From assembly GCF_012113595.1 (NCBI RefSeq), contig NZ_CP050831.1, positions 1,116,001 to 1,180,000 on the forward strand: a stretch of DNA of 64,000 nt. Direction: 5' to 3'. The notes under the pieces were generated by a model. That model was given only the letters and a program-made list of their open reading frames with translations. It ran no database searches and was not told the origin of the DNA. Shown here in pieces: positions 50,429-57,736 of the stretch. Position numbers and translations under genes: made by a program. The stretch's first letter is position 1. Every line of letters starts with the position of its first letter. The DNA is from Bacteroides faecium. Lineage in GTDB: Bacteria; Bacteroidota; Bacteroidia; Bacteroidales; Bacteroidaceae.

Positions 50429-51120
50429 AACGTTTGTCTTTTATGTGTTATACAATAAAGGGGATGAATAAATAATATTTTATTCATATATATTGGAACA
50501 ACGAGCATCCACGCCTTTTGCAGTCCGATGGGTGGGGACTGGTTAGGGTATGTTGAGGGTTATGAAACCGACCGGATACAAAAATGACGCGGATGCTGTT
50601 GCACCATTATCCACTTCTGCGGCCTAGCAAACCTTTTAGGAAGATAATGATAACAACAGACATCCACGTCAAGCGTTTATATATAACACATCACTAACAG
50701 ATATGTTTCTATATATCCATTCACGTGGAGTATCTGTTGTATCATCTCTCTCCTAAATTGAAACTGCTAGATTTCAGAAGTGAGAGATAATACATAATAT
50801 ACTCCATTACGAAATATAAACCGCTTTCTGCCTATTTCATCACGCTGATGGGCTGAAAGCGTATGACAAAGATAGATGTTTTTTTTGAACTACATCGGAA
50901 ATACGGGAATAAATATAAGAAGTTCAGTATTAAACGTGAAGCAGATAGACAAAGAGCTATATTTCTTACCCTTGGCTGTAGAAATATACACTCCAAATAG
51001 AGATATATACTCTTGACGAACTAATAAGAATTTCTTATAAGTTCGATTTTCGTCCAACTCCTTACCTTTATAGATATTAGTAATATCATATTTGAATATT
51101 CTTCTCCGGAACAACAAATA
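50429..51120. other. 692-bp non-coding region with several hairpins
   Basis: Visible structures are AACAGATA/TATCTGTT around 50697-50735 enclosing TCCATTCACGTGGA; CGCTTTC (50822-50828) with GAAAGCG (50855-50861), enclosing CATCA/TGATG around CGC; and repeated CATCCACG motifs (50507, 50661). On the minus strand TATCTTTG at 50867-50874 could start a leader of about 430 nt for the gene ending at 49985. No protein frame has family resemblance. It may be an untranslated leader or a small RNA; nothing firmer is supported. Confidence 0.45.
50867..50874 (-). promoter_or_regulatory. Possible -7 box of a long leader
   Basis: On the minus strand TATCTTTG fits TAnnTTTG directly upstream of the CGCTTTC/GAAAGCG hairpin. 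There is no matching -33 TTTG. It would drive the 147-residue gene after a leader of about 430 nt. Confidence 0.35.
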
Positions 51121-51179
51121 TTATATACTATGATATCCTTGTCCTGCTTACCCAAGAGTGGCAGGTACATTGAACAAAG
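51121..51179 (-). pseudogene. Duplicated fragment of the small gene at 49985-50428
   Basis: This 59-bp stretch repeats 50145-50203 with few changes. On the minus strand it still reads LCSMYLPLLGKQDKDIIVY, matching LCSMYLSLLGKQDKDIIVY in the intact gene, but the frame on either side is unrelated. It abuts the start of the second duplicated block (the toxin-antitoxin promoter) at 51179. Confidence 0.75.
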
Positions 51180-51195
51180 CCGTGTTAAATAGCCT

Positions 51196-51221
51196 ATATA
51201 TATTGTATATACAATATATAT
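51196..51221. promoter_or_regulatory. 26-bp palindromic operator of the toxin-antitoxin operon
   Basis: A perfect palindrome of 26 bp is centred on TTGTATATACAA (51203-51214). It covers the -33 position (ATTG 51202-51205, one mismatch) of a promoter whose -7 box TACCTTTG lies 20 bp downstream at 51226-51233. Binding there would block transcription, as expected for autoregulation by the antitoxin. Confidence 0.7.
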
Positions 51222-51225
51222 TTTA

Positions 51226-51233
51226 TACCTTTG
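51226..51233 (+). promoter_or_regulatory. -7 box of the toxin-antitoxin operon
   Basis: TACCTTTG is a full match to TAnnTTTG, 18 bp before the antitoxin ATG at 51252. An earlier frame opening with TTG at 51231 lies inside the box and is not the start. Confidence 0.65.
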
Positions 51234-51251
51234 TATCAAATACTTAAGATT

Positions 51252-51554
51252 ATGGCAACAATAGCATTAGAAAAGAAGAGAAAGAACATTGATTTACCAG
51301 TAGATACTTTGCAGAAATTATCTATCATGGCAGCATCACAGGGCAAAAGTCTGAAAGCTTTTATCGAAAACATTCTAGTAGCCAAAGCTAATAGTATAAG
51401 CGTGGAAGTTTCAACTAATCCAAGTCCGAGTGGCGACCCATGGTTTGATGACTCTGAGAACATGGAATCCGTCATGCGTGGGATTGAAGATGCGAAACAG
51501 GGAAGAACCAAAGCCTATTCAATGGATGAAATCAAAAATCTGTTAGGAGTATGA
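51252..51554 (+). CDS. Antitoxin of a YoeB-type toxin-antitoxin module
   Basis: The 100-residue protein begins MATIALEKKRKNIDLPVDTLQKLSIMAASQG, a ribbon-helix-helix-like DNA-binding segment (strand, then two helices), followed by a long toxin-binding tail (DPWFDDSENMESVMRGIEDAK...SMDEIKNLLGV). Its stop overlaps the toxin start by 4 bp, the usual coupling that gives antitoxin excess. The palindrome at 51196-51221 is its likely operator. A shortened duplicate lies at 49694-49921. Confidence 0.82.
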   Translation: MATIALEKKRKNIDLPVDTLQKLSIMAASQGKSLKAFIENILVAKANSISVEVSTNPSPSGDPWFDDSENMESVMRGIEDAKQGRTKAYSMDEIKNLLGV

Positions 51555-51829
51555 TTTATAAGATAGTATTGACGGAAGAAGCCGAGAAACATCTTCTTCA
51601 ATGGAAAAAATCCGGGCAAAAGAAAGACTTGGCGAAAATACTATCTTTATTTAAAGAAATGGAAGAACACCCATCCACAGGAACGGGGCAAGTAGAACAA
51701 CTGAAAGGTAATCTTTCCGGCTATTGGAGCAGGCGCATAAATAAGCACTTCCGTATCATCTACACTATACACGAAGAGACTGTTACAGTAAAAGTTATTT
51801 CTGCCAAAAGTCATTATGGAGACAAATAA
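51551..51829 (+). CDS. Txe/YoeB-family mRNA interferase toxin
   Basis: The 92-residue protein has the YoeB fold signature: IYKIVLTEEAEKHLLQWKKSG, HPSTGTGQVEQLKGNLSGYWSRRINKHFRIIYTI and a C-terminal SAKSHYGDK. His88/Tyr89 sit in the position of the YoeB catalytic histidine and tyrosine. YoeB-type toxins cleave ribosome-bound mRNA. It overlaps the antitoxin by 4 bp. Length and order are intact, so the module is likely active. Confidence 0.9.
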   Translation: MIYKIVLTEEAEKHLLQWKKSGQKKDLAKILSLFKEMEEHPSTGTGQVEQLKGNLSGYWSRRINKHFRIIYTIHEETVTVKVISAKSHYGDK

Positions 51830-52039
51830 CATCTCTCCCAAACAAAAGTTTGCACGATTTACCCTCATACCCTCATAAATCGCTTCAAGTCCTTTGTTCA
51901 TCGTAGTTTCAACTATGAGAGCAAGTCATATTAACACCCTGATAGTAAAAGTTACCCTCAGGGTTGTATCACCCAAAGCCCCTACAAAACATAGAATATA
52001 CTACCGCTATACTTCCATTATCCCGGCTTTATTCTTACA
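51830..52039. other. Non-coding gap with small hairpins
   Basis: CGATTT (51855) and AAATCG (51877) enclose two tandem ACCCTCAT copies. ACCCTGA (51936-51942) pairs with TCAGGGT (51958-51964) and may help end the toxin transcript, though there is no T-run. No gene is visible. Confidence 0.5.
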
Positions 52040-52167
52040 TTAAGTCACCGATATAGTTAGTTTACCACGGCCGTGGTAACTATTCGTCACAGCCATGAAG
52101 AGTTCTCTCCACGGCCGTGGTAAGAAGTCACCACGGCCGTGACAAATGAATGATATCGGTGACTTAA
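52040..52167. repeat. Symmetric element: 15-bp inverted repeat around a four-unit 22-bp palindromic array
   Basis: TTAAGTCACCGATAT (52040-52054) is exactly inverted at 52153-52167. Between them four units start at 52059, 52081, 52103 and 52125, each 22 bp. Three contain CCACGGCCGTG and the second a decayed CACAGCCATG. The distance from either arm to the nearest core is 13 bp, so the whole element is symmetric about 52103. It lies between the toxin gene and the PUL operator region. The arm core TCACCGAT is shared with the element at 10204-10728. Confidence 0.85.
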
Positions 52168-52372
52168 CGTATGAACAACGGGGAGATAACAGATTCATTC
52201 CTACTTCATAGCTTATGTTTCCCTATACATCATAGCCAGAGAACCCACATTAGAATACAACAAACATAAAAGAGCCCCCAAACAAGTACCTCTATATTAC
52301 ATTCTCCCGGTTTCCGCTGTTTATTCCACCATTTTCACTATACTTGCAAAACAAAAAAGGTAGAAAAACGCA
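52168..52372. other. Intergenic stretch before the PUL operator, nothing recognised
   Basis: About 200 bp between the symmetric repeat element and the operator repeats; no gene, hairpin or promoter could be supported. Confidence 0.5.
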
Positions 52373-52403
52373 ATTCCGATAGTTTTTCAACCTATTCCGA
52401 TAG
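52373..52403 (+). promoter_or_regulatory. Candidate HTCS operator (two direct repeats)
   Basis: ATTCCGATAG occurs at 52373-52382 and again at 52394-52403, followed each time by a TTTTCAAACCT-like tail, so the unit is about 21 bp with a 21-bp period. It ends 31 bp before the -7 box of the SusC gene. Paired direct repeats one to two helical turns apart are what AraC-type HTH domains bind, so this is the probable target of the HTCS encoded at 45490-49581. Confidence 0.65.
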
Positions 52404-52434
52404 CTTTCAAACCTGGCTAGGCGGGGTTACGTCC

Positions 52435-52442
52435 TATATTTG
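52435..52442 (+). promoter_or_regulatory. -7 box of the PUL
   Basis: TATATTTG matches TAnnTTTG, 34 bp before the SusC ATG. No good -33 TTTG is present, which fits a promoter that needs an activator bound at the direct repeats upstream. Confidence 0.6.
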
Positions 52443-52476
52443 CGACGTAAATCAACAATCTAATATCATAAGTAAA

Positions 52477-55400
52477 ATGAAAAAGCAGTTAACCCTAATT
52501 CTCTGTCTGTTGCTATTCATACCTATATATGGATACGCGGAAGACGAAGTAACCCACCAAGTTGTACAGCAGACTTCCAAAGTGAAAGGTACAGTTACGG
52601 ATGAGCAAGGCGAACCTCTGATTGGAGCCAGCATTGCCGTCAAAGGTACTGCACAGGGAGTTATCACCGATTTCAACGGTCAGTTCAGTATTGATGCTTC
52701 GAAGAATGCTACATTAATAGTAAGTTATGTAGGCTACCGTTCCGAGGAAGTACAGGTAAAAGGACAATCCAACCTTAAAATCGTCTTGAAAGAAGACAGT
52801 AAAATCATCGACGAAGTAGTAGTTACCGCATTGGGTATCAAGCGCGAACGGAAAGCACTCGGTTACTCCATCGGCGAAGTGAAAGGCGAAGAACTGGAAA
52901 AAGCCAAGGAAACGAATGTCATCAACTCACTGGCAGGCAAGATTCCGGGACTGGTTATCAGCCAGACTGCCGGCGGGCCTTCCGGTTCGTCGCGCGTCAT
53001 CGTTCGCGGTAGCACGGAAATGACGGGAAACAACCAGCCGCTTTATGTAGTGGACGGTGTGCCTTTGGATAATTCCAATTACGGAAGTGCCGGACAATAC
53101 GGCGGTTACGACTTGGGCGACGGTATCTCAAGCATCAATCCGGACGATATAGAAAGCATGTCCGTATTGAAAGGCCCGGCAGCTTCGGCACTGTACGGTA
53201 GCCGCGCATCCCACGGTGTGATTCTTATCACTACGAAGAAGGCGAGTACCAAGAAGAAATTCGCGGTAGAGCTGAACAGTACCACCACTTTCGAGAAGCA
53301 GTTGACGAAATGGGACGATGTACAATACGTATATGGCCAGGGAACCGGCGGACGCATCAACGGAACGGACGACCAATATTCATCCAACAAGAACTGGGGG
53401 CCTAAAATAGACCCGGGGCTGAATCTGACTTATTTCGACGGAGTGACCCGTCCGTATGTAGTCATTCCCAATAATATCGACGGTTTCTTCAGAACCGGTA
53501 TGACTACTACCAATACAATCGTTGTCAGCACAGTGAAAGATGATACGGGTATCCGCGCCACTTACACGGATATGCGCAACAAGGATATTCTTCCCAACAC
53601 GAAGATGAGCCGCAACACATTGAACCTGCGCGCCAACACCACAATAAACAAAAAGGTAGACCTCGACTTCAAAGTGACCTACACCCGCGAAGACGTAAAG
53701 AACCGTCCCGCACTGTCCGACCATCGTGCCAATCCTGCGAAGAATCTGATGTCGTTGGCAACAACCTACGACCAGAAATGGCTGCGCGACAACTACAAGG
53801 ACGCCGATGGCAACTACTACGACTGGAATGGACGCGACGTATGGAACCTCAACCCCTACTGGGTGCTCAACGAAATGACCAACGAATCGGGAAAGGATAA
53901 ATTCATGGGTTCGGCATTGGTACGCTACAATGTCAACGAGCATTTCAAGATTCAAGTGACCGGTGGCGCAGATATCAACTTTATGAACTTCCAGGACTAC
54001 GCAGCCCCTTCCTCACCGGGATTCGAGCAGGGACAGTTGCAAATCAGCGACTTTAAGAACCGGATGTACAACGTAGAAGCACTGGCTATCTACAACAACA
54101 GCTACAAGAAGTTCGACTACGGAGTAACCATCGGCGGAAACATCTATAAAGTAGACAACAAAACCCAAATCGTGACTGCCAAAGAGATGGTAATGCGTGA
54201 TGTCATTGCCCTGCAAAGCTTTACAAGCAAGGAAATCACCGAAGGAACCTATCGCAAACAGATTAACTCGCTCTACGGTTCTATCAACCTGGCTTACGGC
54301 AACTTCGTTTACCTGGACGCTACCTTGCGCGGCGACCATTCATCGACATTGCCTTCAGGAAACAATACGTATCTGTATCCGTCAGTATCAGGCAGCTTCC
54401 TGTTCTCGGAATTTTTCAAGATTAACCCTACGATACTGCCTTACGGCAAAGTGAGAGTTTCATGGGCACAAGTAGGTAGCGACACAGACCCTTACCAACT
54501 GGGATTGTCCTACGAACTGTCTCCCAAAAACTACTCGGGTTATGCATTGTCACAAATCGCCAATACCACCATCCCGAACAAAGACCTCAAGCCGACCAAG
54601 ACCAACTCCGCCGAAGTAGGACTGGAACTGAAATTCCTGAAAAACCGCATCGGACTGGACTTCACATACTATACCCAAAAGAGCAGCAACCAAATCATGC
54701 GCTTGAACACCACCGGAACTTCCGGTTACAACTCCATGCTGATTAACGCCGGAGAAATAGAAAACAAAGGTATAGAAATCGCATTGAACACACGCCCCAT
54801 ACAGACCAAGGATTTCTCGTGGGACTTGAACATCAACTTCTCAAAGAACAGCAATAAGGTAAAAAGACTGGCTTCAGGCATTAAGGAATTTGAATTGGAA
54901 TCGGCACGCTGGATTAACGTGAAAGTAGCTGCCGTGGAAGGCCAGAACTACGGTTCCATCCTCGGCAAAGACTTCTTGAGAAACGACGCCGGACAGATTA
55001 TCGTAGACGCCAACACAGGACTCCCGAAAGTGACCGAAGACCTGCGGGTACTGGGCAACGCCACCTGGAAATGGACAGGCGGTATCACCACCAACCTGAC
55101 TTACCGCGACATCTCCCTGTCTGCCATCTTCGATATCAAGGTAGGAGCCGACGTTTACTCCATGTCTTCCCGTTCTTCCTACATGACAGGAAAGGACAAG
55201 GCAACCCTTGCAGGACGCGACGGCTGGTACGAATCGGAAGAGAAACGCCTGCAAGCCGGAGTGACGGAAGCCAAATGGGAAGCGACGGGCGGTTATCTCG
55301 TAGACGGAGTAGTAGAAACGGCGAGCGGCACTTTCGAGCAGAACAAGAAATACGTTGACCCGGAAGTATATTGGAAACATATAGCCGACCAGACTCCGGT

Positions 55401-55656
55401 TCCGTTCATCTACGACAACTCTTATGTAAAGGTACGCGAGATAACACTGGCTTACCGCCTGCCTAAAAGATGGGTCAGCAAGGTATTCGATGCCGTATCC
55501 GTATCGTTCGTGGCGCGCAACCCGTTCATCATCTACAAGAACGTGCCGAACATCGACCCGGATTCCAACTACAACAATGGTTCGGGCATGGGACTGGAAT
55601 ACGGCTCGCTGCCATCCAGAAGAAGCTATGGTTTCAATGTTAACGTAAAATTCTAA
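52477..55656 (+). CDS. SusC-family TonB-dependent transporter
   Basis: The 1059-residue outer-membrane transporter has a signal peptide, a carboxypeptidase-regulatory-like domain (VKGTVTDEQGEPLIGASIAVKG, about residues 37-115) and a TonB-box-like IIDEVVVTALGIKRERKALGYS. The plug (SSRVIVRGSTEMTGNNQPLYVVDGVPL) and the barrel, ending in FNVNVKF, follow. It lacks the STN domain of the other SusC in the window, in keeping with control by an HTCS instead of FecR. It imports oligosaccharides captured by the SusD encoded 12 bp downstream. Confidence 0.95.
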   Translation: MKKQLTLILCLLLFIPIYGYAEDEVTHQVVQQTSKVKGTVTDEQGEPLIGASIAVKGTAQGVITDFNGQFSIDASKNATLIVSYVGYRSEEVQVKGQSNLKIVLKEDSKIIDEVVVTALGIKRERKALGYSIGEVKGEELEKAKETNVINSLAGKIPGLVISQTAGGPSGSSRVIVRGSTEMTGNNQPLYVVDGVPLDNSNYGSAGQYGGYDLGDGISSINPDDIESMSVLKGPAASALYGSRASHGVILITTKKASTKKKFAVELNSTTTFEKQLTKWDDVQYVYGQGTGGRINGTDDQYSSNKNWGPKIDPGLNLTYFDGVTRPYVVIPNNIDGFFRTGMTTTNTIVVSTVKDDTGIRATYTDMRNKDILPNTKMSRNTLNLRANTTINKKVDLDFKVTYTREDVKNRPALSDHRANPAKNLMSLATTYDQKWLRDNYKDADGNYYDWNGRDVWNLNPYWVLNEMTNESGKDKFMGSALVRYNVNEHFKIQVTGGADINFMNFQDYAAPSSPGFEQGQLQISDFKNRMYNVEALAIYNNSYKKFDYGVTIGGNIYKVDNKTQIVTAKEMVMRDVIALQSFTSKEITEGTYRKQINSLYGSINLAYGNFVYLDATLRGDHSSTLPSGNNTYLYPSVSGSFLFSEFFKINPTILPYGKVRVSWAQVGSDTDPYQLGLSYELSPKNYSGYALSQIANTTIPNKDLKPTKTNSAEVGLELKFLKNRIGLDFTYYTQKSSNQIMRLNTTGTSGYNSMLINAGEIENKGIEIALNTRPIQTKDFSWDLNINFSKNSNKVKRLASGIKEFELESARWINVKVAAVEGQNYGSILGKDFLRNDAGQIIVDANTGLPKVTEDLRVLGNATWKWTGGITTNLTYRDISLSAIFDIKVGADVYSMSSRSSYMTGKDKATLAGRDGWYESEEKRLQAGVTEAKWEATGGYLVDGVVETASGTFEQNKKYVDPEVYWKHIADQTPVPFIYDNSYVKVREITLAYRLPKRWVSKVFDAVSVSFVARNPFIIYKNVPNIDPDSNYNNGSGMGLEYGSLPSRRSYGFNVNVKF

Positions 55657-55668
55657 TAGTAAGCAATC

Positions 55669-57291
55669 ATGAAAACAATCTATAAAATCACTTTCGGTAT
55701 CCTATGCATATGCGGTCTGCTGCTGGGAGCCTGCACCGACTTTGAGGAACTGAACACAGACCCTTCCAAGTCTTCGTCCACCGACCCGAACCATCAACTG
55801 TCCATGATTCAACTCCAGACATGGGGACACTGGCAGATGTGCCAACCCTACCCGTTCTATCTCGCCGCTTTCGCACAATATATGCAAGGCGACTGGAATA
55901 CCACAAACTACGGCGGACAGTACCGCAAGAATGACGCGGAAATGGGAAATACATGGAACCTGATGTATCCGGCACTTATCAAGAATATTGTCGACATATT
56001 AGACAAGACCAAAGATAACGAAAGGGAAATCAACATCCATTCCGTTGCCCGTATTTACAGGGTATATCTTTTCTCTATCCTGACGGATATGTACGGTGAC
56101 TGCCCTTACTTCGAAGCCGGGAAAGGCTTTATCAACGGCAATGTAAAGCCTGCCTACGACAAACAGGAAGTGATATACAAAGACTTCCTGAAAGAACTCG
56201 GCGAAGCGGCGGAAGCCCTTACCGCCGACGGGGACAAAGTGACGGGAGACATTATCTATCAAGGCAACATTGACAAATGGAAACGTTTTGCCAACTCCCT
56301 GCACCTGCGCTATGCCATGCGTATCGTAAACGCGGAACCGGAACTTGCCAAACAGGAAGTTATCAAAGCTATCGGTCAGGAAGCAGGCTTGATGCAGTCT
56401 GCCGCCGACGACGCCCTGATTGCCTATACCGACATCGTCGACTGGGCATCCGACGAATATCGCAGAAACGGACTTGCCCAAATGTGGCGGGGACGCGAAG
56501 CCTATCCTACGGCTTATATATGCAGCACCTTTTGGAAGCAACTGGACGCTACTTCCGACCCGCGCCAGTTCGTGTTCGGACGTTGCTACGACGAAAGTTC
56601 GGCCAACAATCCATTCGGACGTGTGGATTTGACAGAGGAAATGATTGAAACGGAAGCTGCCAAATTCCAGCCTTGCAATCCGGGATACTTCTGGTATAGT
56701 AACGGGACATGGCCCGAAGGCTATTGGAGCAAACTGACCAACAAATGGCAGGACAAGGCAACCCGCCCGCAACTCAACAATATCTTCCTGAAGGGTGATA
56801 TGCCCGGAGTAGTCATGACGTACGCAGAAGTGGAATTGCTGCTGGCAGAAGCCAAGGCCCGTTGGGCAGGTGAAGTCACTACCGGAGCAGACGCTTCCGC
56901 ACACTATGAGAACGGCGTGCGCGCAGCCGTCCACTTCCTTGAGAAGTTTGGCGCCAAAGCCTTCGACGAGCAGGCTATCGACACCTATTTGCAAGCTAAC
57001 CCGCTCCCTGCCAACGGACTGGACGCGCAACTCACCGCCATCAACACCCAACTGTGGATTCTGCACCTCAACAATATCCCCGAAGGATATGCCAACTGGA
57101 GAAGAACGGACATTCCCGTATTGCTTCCTTCGCCCCACTACGGAGCAGTGACGATTGATTCGCAGACTACGCCGTTGCGTCTCTGCTACCCGCTGTTCGA
57201 GAGTTCGTACAATCCCGAAGGTTATCAATCCGCCATACAGGCGATGGGCGGCAAAGACGACTGGAACTCACCCGTATGGTGGGACAAATAA
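55669..57291 (+). CDS. SusD-like glycan-binding lipoprotein (SusD-like_2 type)
   Basis: The 540-residue lipoprotein (LLLGACTDFEELNTDPSKSSS) has the D-F-E-x-L-N-x-D-P start, LYFAAFA-like YPFYLAAFAQYMQGD, WNLMYPALIKNIVDIL and RYAMRIVNAEPELAKQEV, typical of the SusD/RagB nutrient-binding group often called SusD-like_2. It acts with SusC at the cell surface. Aromatic residues that would stack on sugar rings cannot be picked out by eye. The next gene starts 34 bp downstream. Confidence 0.92.
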   Translation: MKTIYKITFGILCICGLLLGACTDFEELNTDPSKSSSTDPNHQLSMIQLQTWGHWQMCQPYPFYLAAFAQYMQGDWNTTNYGGQYRKNDAEMGNTWNLMYPALIKNIVDILDKTKDNEREINIHSVARIYRVYLFSILTDMYGDCPYFEAGKGFINGNVKPAYDKQEVIYKDFLKELGEAAEALTADGDKVTGDIIYQGNIDKWKRFANSLHLRYAMRIVNAEPELAKQEVIKAIGQEAGLMQSAADDALIAYTDIVDWASDEYRRNGLAQMWRGREAYPTAYICSTFWKQLDATSDPRQFVFGRCYDESSANNPFGRVDLTEEMIETEAAKFQPCNPGYFWYSNGTWPEGYWSKLTNKWQDKATRPQLNNIFLKGDMPGVVMTYAEVELLLAEAKARWAGEVTTGADASAHYENGVRAAVHFLEKFGAKAFDEQAIDTYLQANPLPANGLDAQLTAINTQLWILHLNNIPEGYANWRRTDIPVLLPSPHYGAVTIDSQTTPLRLCYPLFESSYNPEGYQSAIQAMGGKDDWNSPVWWDK

Positions 57292-57325
57292 AACCTGATA
57301 AGCAACAATAAAAAGAAAAACGATT

Positions 57326-57715
57326 ATGAAAAGAATTCTATTTATATGCACATTACTGGTATCACTGTTTGCCATGAGCGGTTGCAGTGATGATATAGAC
57401 ACTCCGGTACTGACCACTGACGAATATCCGCGCATATTGGGACGCTGGCCGGACAAGCAGGAAGACGGCACACTGGGAAAATTCAGTATCCCGCTGAATC
57501 AGGTACTCAATATTAACGTACAATACACGCCTGCCGAACTATGCGAAGGCACATGGTATCTGGACGGAAGAGAAATCCACAAAGGTGTGGGATGGACATA
57601 CGTACCTTCGACCATCGGTACTTTCCATCTCGAACTGATTGTCAAGACACCGACCAAGGAAACCAGCCGTGAAGCCACTATCGAAGTGACCGAACCAACG
57701 GAAGAAGCAGAATAA
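57326..57715 (+). CDS. Small Ig-like lipoprotein of the PUL
   Basis: The 129-residue lipoprotein (LFAMSGCSDDIDTPVL) has one predicted Ig/PKD-like beta domain (FSIPLNQVLNINVQYTPAELCEGTWYLDGREI, GWTYVPSTIGTFHLELIVKT). It sits where PULs usually encode a surface glycan-binding protein but is far shorter than the typical multidomain type. It may be a minimal binding protein or a spacer. Its coding frame is intact with a clear signal. Confidence 0.7.
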   Translation: MKRILFICTLLVSLFAMSGCSDDIDTPVLTTDEYPRILGRWPDKQEDGTLGKFSIPLNQVLNINVQYTPAELCEGTWYLDGREIHKGVGWTYVPSTIGTFHLELIVKTPTKETSREATIEVTEPTEEAE

Positions 57716-57736
57716 ACCATTAAAAGTAAGAATTGT

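Noticed and set aside
49594..52476. Insertion sequence or integrated element between the HTCS and its PUL
   Set aside because: The region looks accessory, but no transposase, integrase, terminal repeats with target duplication, or tRNA attachment site could be seen.
55999..57228. 409-codon open frame on the minus strand
   Set aside because: It is the antisense shadow of the SusD gene, has no family resemblance, and the plus-strand SusD is unambiguous.
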